This document shows, in pieces, positions 24,491 through 33,489 of a stretch of DNA of 64,000 bases. Location of the stretch: contig JAAUZD010000023.1 in NCBI GenBank assembly GCA_014804785.1, forward strand, positions 1-64,000, read 5' to 3'. The notes below the pieces were generated by a model. It was not told the origin of the DNA. It saw only the letters and a list, made by a program, of their open reading frames with translations, and did no database searches. The position numbers and the translations under genes are program-made. Source of the DNA: Lachnospiraceae bacterium (lineage in GTDB: Bacteria; Bacillota; Clostridia; Lachnospirales; Lachnospiraceae). How positions within the stretch are numbered: the first letter of the stretch is position 1; the number at the start of each line of letters is the position of its first letter.

Positions 24491-25777
24491 ATGAATGTCT
24501 ATCAGGTAAAGAAACTTGAGAATGTAAAGGAGATAATAATACAAGTACCGGGATCAAAGAGCATGACAAACAGGGCACTACTGCTGGCAGCGCTATCTAA
24601 TTGCAGATGTACGCTCCATGGCGTTTTATTCAGTGATGATTCCAGGGCTTTTCTGGACAGTCTTGAAAAACTAGGATTTGAAGTGAAAGCAGATGAAAAA
24701 TCGAAAGATGTGATCATTCAAGGGATGGGAGGGAAAATACCGAATCCCCATGCATCCATTGATGTGAGAAGCGCCGGCACCGCCGCAAGATTTCTGACGG
24801 TTATGCTGGCTCTTTCAGGGGGAGAATATGAACTTCTGGCATCACCGCAGATGTGCAGACGACCCATGCAGCCCTTGCTGGATATTTTAAAAAGAGCAGG
24901 TGTTATATTTATTTTTAAAGGGGAAGAAGATCATTTCCCTTTTGTTATGAAGTCCCATGCTATTTCAATGAAGGAAGTTTTAGTTGACACAGGAATCAGC
25001 AGTCAGTTTGCCAGTGCACTTTTAATGTCAGGGGTATTGCTCAATGATGGATTAAAGCTGATTCTTTCTGGAGACAGGGCAGAAGGATCCTATATCCGGA
25101 TGACCATTGCCATGATGGAACAGTTTGGCATCCACGTGACCCAAAATGAAAATATTTGTCAGGTCCCTTATATGTATTCATTTGGTCTTGAAGAATACCA
25201 GATAGAGCCGGATGTTTCCGGCGCCTGTTACTTTTATGCAATGGCTCCTTTACTAAAAACAGACGTTATTGTAAAGAATATACATAGAAACTCTCTTCAG
25301 GGAGACATTAATTTTTTGAAGGTTTTACAGGATATGGGATGCAGCCTTTGCGACAGGCAGGAAGGGGTGCTTGTAGAGGGAAGCCGTCTCAGGGACTATC
25401 CGGGCATGGATCTGTCTATGAAAGACTTTTCAGATCAAACAATGACAATGGCTGCTTTAGCCCCATTTGCCGAAAGCCCGACGCTGATTCGAAATATTGG
25501 TCATATCCGATATCAGGAAACAGATAGGATAAATGCTATTTTAACGGAACTGGACCGTATGGGAATACAGTGCGAGGAAGTGCCGGAATATGATGGAATC
25601 AGAATTTTGCCCGGACAGATACGGGAAAGTGAAGTTGAAACTTATGAGGATCACAGGATGGCGATGGCATTTACGTTAATCGGACTGAGAACAGGAAAAA
25701 TTGCGATTAAAAATCCGGAATGCTGCAAAAAAACTTTTGAAAATTATTTTGAATTAATTGAAGAATTATATCAGTGA
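24491..25777 (+). CDS. aroA: 3-phosphoshikimate 1-carboxyvinyltransferase (EPSP synthase)
   Basis: A 428-residue enzyme of the shikimate pathway that joins phosphoenolpyruvate to shikimate 3-phosphate. The N-terminal signature is GSKSMTNRALLLAAL. The phosphoenolpyruvate loop is VRSAGTAARFLTVML, and DVSGACYFYAMAPL and the C-terminal YEDHRMAMAFTLIGLR are also diagnostic. The start at 24491 has TGGAGA about ten bases upstream. It stands apart from other aro genes, directly ahead of hflX. The loop is NAGTA-like but with Ser for Asn. Confidence 0.93.
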   Translation: MNVYQVKKLENVKEIIIQVPGSKSMTNRALLLAALSNCRCTLHGVLFSDDSRAFLDSLEKLGFEVKADEKSKDVIIQGMGGKIPNPHASIDVRSAGTAARFLTVMLALSGGEYELLASPQMCRRPMQPLLDILKRAGVIFIFKGEEDHFPFVMKSHAISMKEVLVDTGISSQFASALLMSGVLLNDGLKLILSGDRAEGSYIRMTIAMMEQFGIHVTQNENICQVPYMYSFGLEEYQIEPDVSGACYFYAMAPLLKTDVIVKNIHRNSLQGDINFLKVLQDMGCSLCDRQEGVLVEGSRLRDYPGMDLSMKDFSDQTMTMAALAPFAESPTLIRNIGHIRYQETDRINAILTELDRMGIQCEEVPEYDGIRILPGQIRESEVETYEDHRMAMAFTLIGLRTGKIAIKNPECCKKTFENYFELIEELYQ

Positions 25778-25790
25778 TTTGAGGGTTGAA

Positions 25791-27104
25791 ATGGATATGG
25801 AAAATGAAAATAGCACGAAGACAGATGCATCTTACGAACGCGTGCTTTTGGTGGGTGTGGATGACGGAACCAGGAAGGAAGATTTCGTCCATTCCATGGA
25901 AGAACTAAAGAGTCTCGCAAAAGCATGCTTTATGGAGCCGGTGGGTGTAGTCACCCAGAAAATGGAGGGCATAAACAAGGGATTATATATTGGAACCGGG
26001 AAGGTGAAAGAGGTAAAGGAGGCGGTCAGCCTCCTTGAAGCTGTTTTGGTGATATTTGATGATACGCTTACGCCTTCCCAGCTTCGTAATCTGCAAAAGG
26101 AGCTGGGGGTACCGGTTATGGACAGGACATCCCTTATTCTGGATATTTTTGAGACTCGAGCGCGAACCAGAGAGGCGAAGCTGCAGGTGGAATCCGCAAA
26201 GTTAAAGTATCTGCTTCCAAGACTGGTAGGGATGCATGAGGCCTTGACAAGGCAGGGCGGTACCAGCGGCAGCATGAGCAGCCGTGGAGCAGGTGAAAAA
26301 AAACTGGAACTTGACAGGAGAAGAATTGAGCATCGGATCTCAGAGCTCTCAAGGGAACTGGATGAGGTGGTCAAGGAAAGGCAGGTACAGCGTAAAAAGC
26401 GAAAAGAAGCCAGAGTACCGATGGTTGCCCTGGTGGGATATACAAATGCGGGTAAGTCTACCATTATGAATGCAATGATAGATTCTTACGGTATGGATCA
26501 GGAGAAGAAAGTCTTGGAAAAAGATATGCTTTTTGCCACTCTGGATACGACTGTGAGAAGAATCAGTACCGGAAATAACAGGGATTTTCTTTTGTCAGAC
26601 ACGGTAGGATTTATCCACAGGCTTCCCCATAGCCTGATAAAGGCATTTCATTCTACGCTTGAAGAAGTGTTAAATGCAGATTTACTTCTTCAGATAGTAG
26701 ATTATTCGGATCCGCACTATCGGGAACAGATGAATACGACCAGAGAGACGCTGGAGGAACTTGGCGCTGGGAAGATACCGATGATTACCGTATTTAATAA
26801 GGCAGATCGGCTAGAGGAGCCGATCAGATACCCGCAGATCGTAGGGGAGGACAAAATTTACATTTCGGCAAAGGAACCGGAGTCACTTACGCTTTTGACA
26901 GATATGATTCTGGAGAAAGTATACGCCGAATATATCCTGGCAGAATTTCTGATTCCCTATGAAAAAGGGAATGTTGCTTCTTATTTTATGGAGCACTCCC
27001 ATATAATCAGCCAAGAATATGAAGAAAAGGGGATTCTGATCAAGACGAAGTGTCATAAAGCAGATCAGGAAAAATATAAAGTATATCTGGTCCGAAAGAA
27101 CTAA
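25791..27104 (+). CDS. hflX: HflX ribosome-associated GTPase
   Basis: A 437-residue GTPase. The N-terminal HflX domain shows GTGKVKEVKE, ELGVPVMDRTSLILDIFETR, and the glycine-rich linker GGTSGSMSSRGAGEKKLEL, followed by a coiled region. The G domain has GYTNAGKST (G1), DTTVRR (G2), DTVGFIHRLPH (G3) and NKAD (G4). HflX splits stalled or 70S ribosomes, especially under heat stress. The ATG at 25791 follows GAGG and lies 13 bases after the aroA stop; the longer frame would overlap aroA. Confidence 0.94.
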   Translation: MDMENENSTKTDASYERVLLVGVDDGTRKEDFVHSMEELKSLAKACFMEPVGVVTQKMEGINKGLYIGTGKVKEVKEAVSLLEAVLVIFDDTLTPSQLRNLQKELGVPVMDRTSLILDIFETRARTREAKLQVESAKLKYLLPRLVGMHEALTRQGGTSGSMSSRGAGEKKLELDRRRIEHRISELSRELDEVVKERQVQRKKRKEARVPMVALVGYTNAGKSTIMNAMIDSYGMDQEKKVLEKDMLFATLDTTVRRISTGNNRDFLLSDTVGFIHRLPHSLIKAFHSTLEEVLNADLLLQIVDYSDPHYREQMNTTRETLEELGAGKIPMITVFNKADRLEEPIRYPQIVGEDKIYISAKEPESLTLLTDMILEKVYAEYILAEFLIPYEKGNVASYFMEHSHIISQEYEEKGILIKTKCHKADQEKYKVYLVRKN

Positions 27105-27153
27105 AGTCGATGAGCCCGGCTTATAGATAGGCAGAAAGGTAAAGGGTACAAAG

Positions 27154-27906
27154 ATGGATAAAGAGAGACTGAACAAATATCTGGCATCCTGCGGCATATG
27201 CTCCAGAAGAGAAGCGGATCGCTTGATTGAGGAAGGAAGAGTAGTAGTAAATGGAGAAAAAGCAGTGACAGGAATGCAGGTCTGTGAGGAAGACCAGATA
27301 CTTGTGAATGGCAGACCAGTACATGGGAAAAATAAAAAAGTGGTATTGGCATATTATAAGCCGGTTGGCGTCGTCTGTACGGAAAAGGACCGGTTTGCAG
27401 ATAAAAAAATCACGGACATGATTAAATTTCCTGTGAGAGTGACTTACGCGGGCAGATTAGATAAGGATTCCGAGGGGCTGATGCTCCTTACCAATGATGG
27501 CGCGTTGATTGATGCTATTATGCGGGGAAGTGCAGACCATGAAAAGGAGTATGTGGTTAAAGTAAATAAAGAAATTTCAGATGAGTTCATTCATAAGATG
27601 GAATCGGGAGTTTATCTCACAGAACTGGATGTCAAAACAAAGCCATGTAGAATAGAAAAAATGGGAAAATATACTTTCAAAATAATTCTGACTCAGGGAG
27701 TCAACAGACAAATTAAACGCATGGCAAAGGAAATGGGGTATCATGTCGTCGCAATTAAAAGAATCAGAGTTATGAATGTTCTGCTTTCAGGGCTTGCGCC
27801 GGGGCAGTACAGGCAGCTTTCAGAGGGAGAGTTACAAGTGTTATATAATTCTTGCTTTGGAGGAAAATCAGGTAAAAGCACAAAATATTGTGTAAGACCA
27901 AAATAG
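27154..27906 (+). CDS. rluF: RluF/RsuA-type pseudouridine synthase
   Basis: A 250-residue enzyme. Residues 3-50 are an S4 RNA-binding domain (RLNKYLASCGICSRREADRL). The catalytic domain has the aspartate in AGRLDKDSEGLMLLTNDG and the LTQGVNRQIKRMAKEMGY motif. The latter matches RluF, which modifies U2604 of 23S rRNA, better than RluB or RsuA, so I use rluF with some caution. It turns uridine into pseudouridine in ribosomal RNA. It follows hflX by 49 bases, giving a small ribosome-maintenance cluster. Confidence 0.87.
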   Translation: MDKERLNKYLASCGICSRREADRLIEEGRVVVNGEKAVTGMQVCEEDQILVNGRPVHGKNKKVVLAYYKPVGVVCTEKDRFADKKITDMIKFPVRVTYAGRLDKDSEGLMLLTNDGALIDAIMRGSADHEKEYVVKVNKEISDEFIHKMESGVYLTELDVKTKPCRIEKMGKYTFKIILTQGVNRQIKRMAKEMGYHVVAIKRIRVMNVLLSGLAPGQYRQLSEGELQVLYNSCFGGKSGKSTKYCVRPK

Positions 27907-28087
27907 ATATGGTAGAAAATAGGATTTTACCGTTGTTATGTATGAATTGATATAAAAAATTATGAAAACGATAAACGATAAATGAAAAAACGAGCATTTT
28001 TATGAAAAACGGGTTTTATTTAAAATGATTTTGAAAGGGAAAATGGCGATATTGAAGGAAAACTTGCAGAATTGGAGGCTGGAATAG

Positions 28088-30055
28088 ATGGAAAATCATA
28101 AAATGAGGTGCGAAGAACTGGTAAAACGTCTGAATGAGGCATCAGAGGCTTACTATAACGGCAGAGAAGAGATTATGTCCAATTATGAATGGGATGCTAT
28201 GTTCGATGAACTTGTTTCCCTGGAGGAAGAGACGGGATATATCCTGCCGGACAGTCCCACTCAGAATACGGGAATGGAAGAAAACAGTGGGGAAAGAGAA
28301 GCGCATGAATTTCCGGCATTGTCTCTGGCAAAAACCAAACAGATATCAGAATTACAGAAATGGGCAGAGGATAAGCTCATCTGGCTTTCGTGGAAACTTG
28401 ACGGGTTGACTTTGGTTCTTACTTATGATGGCGGAAAATTGATAAAAATTCTTACCCGGGGAAATGGTACAACTGGAACCAACATTACTTATTTAAAGAA
28501 TTCCATAAAAGGATTTCCGCTGAAAATAAAGTATCAGGGACATCTGGTCGTGCGTGGAGAGGCAACTATTTCCTATACAGATTTTGAATTGATTAATGAT
28601 ACCATTGAAGATAACGATGAAAAATATGCCAATCCCCGAAATCTGGCATCGGGGACTTTAAGTCTGGACGATCCGGAGAAAGTGAAGGAAAGGCACGTAC
28701 ATTTTCATGCGTTTACGTTGGTCTATCTGGAGGAAAACATGAAATCCTGGGGCGATAGAATGGATTTTCTTGTAAGTGAGGGATTTGCGGTGATAGACAG
28801 AGAGGCATTTGATGCGCAGACTCTGCCTGAGGGGATTGATAGATGGACAAGGAAGGTGGAAAGCGGCGAGATGGATATTCCTGTGGACGGACTGGTCATC
28901 TGTTATGATGATACGGAGTATGCTTCCTCCGGCAGTGTCACCGGTCATCATGCTACCAGGGCAGGATATGCCTTCAAATGGCAGGATGTGTCTGCAGAGT
29001 CGGAACTTTTGTATGTGGAGTGGTCCTGTGCGGCATCCACAATTTCCCCTGTAGCAGTTTTTAAACCGGTTTCCCTTGAGGGGACGACGGTTTCCCGGGC
29101 TTCTCTGTGTAATATCAGTGAGATGGAGAGACTGGGGATTGGGAAGCAATGTACGCTGGAAGTGATCAAAGCAAACAAGATTATTCCCAAGTGCATTTCG
29201 GTGAAAAATGCGGAAGGAACGTTTGAAGTACCTTCAAAGTGCCCGGTCTGCGGCGCCCAGACCCAGATCCGCATCAGTCCTAAAAGCCATACCAAAACAT
29301 TGCATTGTACTAACTCTGACTGCACTGCAAAGCATGTCAAGAAATTCACACGTTTTGTCAGTAAAGCGGGGATGGATATTGACGGATTATCAATACAGAC
29401 CATGCTGAAATTCATGAATGAAGGATTTATCAAAGAGTTTGCTGATATTTATCATTTGCCAGAGCATGAAGAGGTTATTAAGCAGATGGAGGGATTCGGC
29501 GAAAAATCCTGTGCCAATATGATGCGCGCAATAGAAAAGAGCAGGCAGGTAAAACCGGTCAACTTTATTTATGCCCTGTGTATCCCTATGATTGGAGTCG
29601 ACGCCGGGAAAAAGATTATCGCTAAAGATGGATTTGAAGGTTTTCTGGACAGACTGGAGCAGAGAAAAGGATTTGAGGACATTGACGGTATTGGACCTGA
29701 AAAATCCGGTTCAGTCATGGAGTGGTACGAGAATGACAAAAATCAATCCTCCTTGAAAGCACTGTTAAAAGAGGTTACAATAGAAAAAGCAGACAGACCA
29801 TCTGACGCATCAGGAAAATGCGCCGGTCTTACCTTTGTCATCACGGGGGAAGTGCATCATTATAAGAACCGGGATGAATTTAAAGCCTATGTGGAAGGGG
29901 CAGGAGGTAAAGTGACGGGAAGCGTGACGTCCAAAACCAATTACCTTGTGAACAATGATGCGGATTCGGTCTCTTCTAAGAATCGGAAGGCAAAAGAACT
30001 GGGTATTCCCATTATAACGGAGGAAGAGTTCCTTAAACAGTTTGGAGAAGCATGA
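28088..30055 (+). CDS. ligA: NAD+-dependent DNA ligase
   Basis: A 655-residue ligase. Domain Ia (residues 1-70) binds NAD+. The adenylated lysine is K103 in SWKLDG, the KLDG form found in this lineage in place of KIDG. Then come an OB domain, a four-cysteine zinc finger (CPVCG near residue 397, and C.NSDC), helix-hairpin-helix repeats (GFGEKSCANMM, DGIGPEKSGS) and a C-terminal BRCT domain from about residue 578. It seals nicks in replication and repair. It differs enough from textbook LigA (for example FPALSLAKTKQ for the HxxPMLSLxNAF motif) that the cell may have a second ligase elsewhere; that is inference. Confidence 0.92.
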   Translation: MENHKMRCEELVKRLNEASEAYYNGREEIMSNYEWDAMFDELVSLEEETGYILPDSPTQNTGMEENSGEREAHEFPALSLAKTKQISELQKWAEDKLIWLSWKLDGLTLVLTYDGGKLIKILTRGNGTTGTNITYLKNSIKGFPLKIKYQGHLVVRGEATISYTDFELINDTIEDNDEKYANPRNLASGTLSLDDPEKVKERHVHFHAFTLVYLEENMKSWGDRMDFLVSEGFAVIDREAFDAQTLPEGIDRWTRKVESGEMDIPVDGLVICYDDTEYASSGSVTGHHATRAGYAFKWQDVSAESELLYVEWSCAASTISPVAVFKPVSLEGTTVSRASLCNISEMERLGIGKQCTLEVIKANKIIPKCISVKNAEGTFEVPSKCPVCGAQTQIRISPKSHTKTLHCTNSDCTAKHVKKFTRFVSKAGMDIDGLSIQTMLKFMNEGFIKEFADIYHLPEHEEVIKQMEGFGEKSCANMMRAIEKSRQVKPVNFIYALCIPMIGVDAGKKIIAKDGFEGFLDRLEQRKGFEDIDGIGPEKSGSVMEWYENDKNQSSLKALLKEVTIEKADRPSDASGKCAGLTFVITGEVHHYKNRDEFKAYVEGAGGKVTGSVTSKTNYLVNNDADSVSSKNRKAKELGIPIITEEEFLKQFGEA

Positions 30056-30107
30056 GCCAATCTTGAATCAGACATTTTAGAATCATGTGAAATGGAGTAA
30101 AAAGACT

Positions 30108-31013
30108 ATGCCTATAAAAGTTCAAAGTGATCTGCCAGCAAAAGAAATTCTGGAAAATGAAAATATATTTGTAATGGATGAATACCGGGCGATGCATCAG
30201 GATATCCGCCCTTTGCAGATATGCATTCTGAATCTGATGCCGGTGAAGCAGGATACGGAGCTGCAGCTGTTACGTGCATTGTCCAATACACCCTTACAGA
30301 TTGACGTGACATTCATGAAAATGAACAGCCACGTTTCATTAAATACACCTATTCAGCATCTGAATAGATTTTACAATACCTTTGACGAAGTAAAAGACAA
30401 GAAATTTGATGGTCTTATCATTACGGGAGCGCCGGTAGAGCAGATCCCTTTTGAAAAGGTGGACTACTGGGCAGAACTTTGCGGGATCATGGACTGGACA
30501 AAAACACATGTTATGTCCACACTTCATATCTGTTGGGGTGCCCAGGCGGGACTTTACTATCATTTTGGCCTTGAAAAGATGCTGCTGCCTAAGAAATTGT
30601 TCGGCGTTTACTCTCATAAAGTGATGAATCGGAAAATTCCGCTTGTGAGAGGGTTCGATGATTATTTTATGATTCCTCACAGCAGACATACAGCGGTGAG
30701 CGATGAGGATATACATAACTGCAGCGCACTGACGGTTTTGGCGGAATCGGAGGAAGCAGGCATTCTGCTTTGTATGACAGAAAACGGAAAACAGATTTTC
30801 CTCATGGGACATCCGGAGTACGACAGGTATACCCTGCACAATGAGTATATACGCGATAAAAATAAAGGGCTGCCTATAGAGAAGCCACTGAACTACTATC
30901 CGGGAGACGATGATACAAAGAGACCGAACCTGCAGTGGCGGTCACATAGTAACAATCTGTATTCTAACTGGCTGAATTACTATGTATATCAGGTGACGCC
31001 GTATGAGTTGTAG
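30108..31013 (+). CDS. metAA: MetA: homoserine O-acyltransferase, predicted acetyltransferase
   Basis: A 301-residue enzyme of methionine synthesis. Counting from the ATG at 30108, the catalytic residues fall at the canonical positions: Cys142 ([10 protein letters not shown]), His235 and Glu237 (MGHPEYD). Residue 111 is Glu, in [10 protein letters not shown]. In this family Gly111 favours succinyl-CoA (E. coli) and Glu111 favours acetyl-CoA (Bacillus cereus), so I predict homoserine O-acetyltransferase despite the usual succinyltransferase name. The start has GGAG upstream. No methionine riboswitch fits the short leader. The neighbours are ligA and preA. Confidence 0.93.
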   Translation: MPIKVQSDLPAKEILENENIFVMDEYRAMHQDIRPLQICILNLMPVKQDTELQLLRALSNTPLQIDVTFMKMNSHVSLNTPIQHLNRFYNTFDEVKDKKFDGLIITGAPVEQIPFEKVDYWAELCGIMDWTKTHVMSTLHICWGAQAGLYYHFGLEKMLLPKKLFGVYSHKVMNRKIPLVRGFDDYFMIPHSRHTAVSDEDIHNCSALTVLAESEEAGILLCMTENGKQIFLMGHPEYDRYTLHNEYIRDKNKGLPIEKPLNYYPGDDDTKRPNLQWRSHSNNLYSNWLNYYVYQVTPYEL

Positions 31014-31043
31014 AAATAAGTCTTAGATTTATGGAGGAATAAC

Positions 31044-32567
31044 ATGGGATATATGATTTCGCAGGAAAAGGAGAAGGAATTTATGGGATATGAGAGACAA
31101 ATATTTAGAAATGACATGATTAACTGTGCGCTCTGTGAAAACGCACCATGTACAAAAACCTGTGCGAAAATAGACTGTGCCGGGGCCTTAAGGAGTATTT
31201 GGTTTGATAACGAGGATGGAGCGGCAAGAAAACTTCCAGAGACGCTTCCCTGTGAGGACTGTGATGCACCATGTGAAAAAGCATGTATACGGCCGGGGAA
31301 GGTTCCAGTAAAAAAATTGATGCAGAAACTTCATGAACTGCCGCAGGAAGAGATATCATATGACAAAGATGCGGAATCTGTTTTAAAGACAAATATCTGC
31401 GGGATTCCTTTGGAAAATCCATTTTTGCTGTCATCTTCTGTAGTCGCAAGTACATATGAGATGTGTGCAAGAGCCTTTGATATGGGATGGGCGGGCGCTG
31501 CATTTAAAACCATCAGTTTTTTGGATATTCATGAAGCATCTCCACGTTTCTCTGCAATCAAGGGAGACAATGGCACCATTATTGGCTTCAAAAATATTGA
31601 ACAACTTTCTGATCATGCGGTGACAGAAAATATGGAAATTTTTGCAAGGCTTAAAAAGAATTACCCTCATAAATTCCTTTTGGTTTCCATTATGGGACGA
31701 AATGAAGAAGAGTGGACAACGCTGGCAAAAATGTCTGCCGAAGCAGGGGCAGATGCTTTGGAGCTTAACTTTTCGTGTCCGAATATGGCGGAGGACGGAC
31801 TAGGCTCGGATGTAGGACAAATCCCGGAACTGGTGGAAAAGTTTACTGCGGCTGCACGAAGGGGATGTAATATCCCGATTCTTGCAAAGCTTACACCGAA
31901 TACAGGGATGATGTCTGAGGCAGCCCTTGCAGCAAAGCGCGGTGGAGCAGACGGCCTTGCCGCAATTAATACGATTAAAAGTATTGTAAATATTAATCCC
32001 CATACCTACGTTTCATCACCTTCTGTACACGGACAGTCTGCTGTAGGCGGATACTCAGGAGCAGCCGTAAAGCCGATTGCCCTTCGTTTTATTGCCGAAT
32101 TGGGACAGAATCCAGAATTGAAAGGAATGCATATCAGCGGAATGGGCGGCGTGGAAACTTGGAAGGACGCACTGGAATTCATGCTGATGGGCTCCGGAAG
32201 CATTCAGGTAACTACAGCTGTGATGCAGTATGGCTATCGGATCATAGATGATTTGATTGATGGACTTTTAGGATATATTGCAGAAAAGGGCTTTAGAAGT
32301 GTGGAAGAATTAGTTGGCTTGGGGCTGGATGCAGTGTGTGATACAGAGAAGATTGAGAGAGATACAATACTTTATCCCAAATTTCAGAGAAGTAAATGCA
32401 TTGGATGTGGGCGTTGCTCCATTTCATGCAGGGATGGCGGACACCAGGCAATCACTCTTGACGAGAACAGAAAACCAATACTGGATCCGCACAAATGTGT
32501 AGGATGTCACCTTTGTGCGCTTGTCTGCCCGGCAGAGGCAATTCACTCAAGCAGGAAAAGAATATAA
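31044..32567 (+). CDS. preA: PreA-like dihydropyrimidine dehydrogenase subunit with extra N-terminal Fe-S motifs
   Basis: A 507-residue flavoenzyme. Residues about 115-430 are the dihydroorotate-dehydrogenase-like barrel, with NFSCPNMAEDGLGSDVGQIP and GYSGAAVKPIALRF as in E. coli PreA. The C-terminus carries two [4Fe-4S] motifs, CIGCGRCSISC and CVGCHLCALVC. An extra 95-residue N-terminal part has two cysteine clusters (C28, C31, C36, C40 and C70, C73, C77, C81), similar to the N-terminal iron-sulphur domain of PreT and GltD-type partners. No preT is adjacent, so the extension may take its electron-transfer role. It would reduce uracil or thymine, or work in the reverse direction. Confidence 0.85.
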   Translation: MGYMISQEKEKEFMGYERQIFRNDMINCALCENAPCTKTCAKIDCAGALRSIWFDNEDGAARKLPETLPCEDCDAPCEKACIRPGKVPVKKLMQKLHELPQEEISYDKDAESVLKTNICGIPLENPFLLSSSVVASTYEMCARAFDMGWAGAAFKTISFLDIHEASPRFSAIKGDNGTIIGFKNIEQLSDHAVTENMEIFARLKKNYPHKFLLVSIMGRNEEEWTTLAKMSAEAGADALELNFSCPNMAEDGLGSDVGQIPELVEKFTAAARRGCNIPILAKLTPNTGMMSEAALAAKRGGADGLAAINTIKSIVNINPHTYVSSPSVHGQSAVGGYSGAAVKPIALRFIAELGQNPELKGMHISGMGGVETWKDALEFMLMGSGSIQVTTAVMQYGYRIIDDLIDGLLGYIAEKGFRSVEELVGLGLDAVCDTEKIERDTILYPKFQRSKCIGCGRCSISCRDGGHQAITLDENRKPILDPHKCVGCHLCALVCPAEAIHSSRKRI

Positions 32568-32596
32568 GATGGAAATAAAACAAAGGAGAATGAATT

Positions 32597-33016
32597 ATGG
32601 CAAAACTTATCATAACGGTTGAAGGTGGAAAGATAACACAGACTCTGAACTTTCTGGACAGGAACATCAAAGATAACAGATACGTTTATGGAAACGGCAG
32701 TGAATCAGGTATCATAGGAAATCCGGAGGAAATATATGAGGATATTCCGGAATGTCAAAGTATAGCTGAGAGCTATGATGAGCTGCTTGAGGCAGTAAAT
32801 TTAGGGAAAAGCCAGGTTACAAATGTTATGCGGCAGTTAAATGAACTGGAAAAAGAAATGAACCAGTATGTAATTCCGAAGCCAGAGAGTGCGCAGGAGC
32901 ATGTGATTACGCTTAATAATGATGATATCATGAAACTTTTCAAAATACGTGGAAGTCTTCCGGTTATGACGGATAAGCAGATTGAAGAGGCGATAAAAAA
33001 ACTGATACATGAATAA
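32597..33016 (+). CDS. Small conserved-looking protein of unknown function
   Basis: A 139-residue soluble protein with an AAGGAG site. The first 30 residues (MAKLIITVEGGKITQTLNF) look like a beta-hairpin, the middle is acidic, and residues 60-95 form a helix, probably coiled-coil (LNELEKEMNQYV). The final 25 residues are helical. I do not recognise the family. It lies 29 bases after preA and 53 before another small protein, possibly in the same transcript. Confidence 0.65.
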   Translation: MAKLIITVEGGKITQTLNFLDRNIKDNRYVYGNGSESGIIGNPEEIYEDIPECQSIAESYDELLEAVNLGKSQVTNVMRQLNELEKEMNQYVIPKPESAQEHVITLNNDDIMKLFKIRGSLPVMTDKQIEEAIKKLIHE

Positions 33017-33069
33017 AATCCGGTACTTGTCCATATACTATAGTAATTATAGTTTTCAGGAGGTAAGAA

Positions 33070-33315
33070 ATGGCAAGAGGACAAAGAAAAACGGTGGAAG
33101 AGAAGATTGCGGAAAAGGAAGAACTGATTTTGGCCCTGCGGACAAGGCTGAAATCGGAACAGAGCGAATTGGATGCGCTTTATAAAGAAAAAAGGGACCG
33201 GGATCTGGAGGAGCTCAGTCAGCTTCTTGAAGCATCGGGACTGAATTTGGAGGAGGCTTCCGAAATATTACAGGAATATGTACAAAGCCATATGTCTGAA
33301 CAGCAGCCTGCGTAG
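33070..33315 (+). CDS. Small coiled-coil protein
   Basis: An 81-residue, highly charged protein starting MARGQRKTVEEKIAEKEELI. Residues 8-45 are a heptad coiled coil, followed by a helical segment LNLEEASEILQEYV. Similar small helical proteins are common in Lachnospiraceae, often near mobile elements, but nothing mobile is seen here. AGGAGG precedes the ATG. A terminator follows directly. Function unknown. Confidence 0.65.
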   Translation: MARGQRKTVEEKIAEKEELILALRTRLKSEQSELDALYKEKRDRDLEELSQLLEASGLNLEEASEILQEYVQSHMSEQQPA

Positions 33316-33337
33316 AGGAGTGCTTTTTAGCAGAAGG

Positions 33338-33378
33338 AAGCAGATCGTTTTCCCACAGGGAGGATGACCTGCTTTTTT
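33338..33378 (+). terminator. Intrinsic terminator
   Basis: AAGCAGATCGTTTTCCC pairs with GAGGATGACCTGCTT (several G-U pairs) around a short loop and is followed by TTTTTT. It separates the small-protein genes from the EAL-HDOD gene. Confidence 0.65.
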
Positions 33379-33489
33379 GCTGGGGAGGATTTTACAAATT
33401 TTCTATGGAAATTCATGTGAATATTGTGTATAATGAATAAATAGTGTAAACTATAAAATGAAATATATTTAGATTTGAAGGAGAAAGAT

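Noticed and set aside
25832-26464. 210-residue Ser-rich frame antisense to hflX
   Set aside because: Typical antisense composition of a GTPase gene, no start site, no motif.
30056-30107. SAM or homoserine riboswitch ahead of metA
   Set aside because: Only about 50 bases between ligA and metA and no matching structure.
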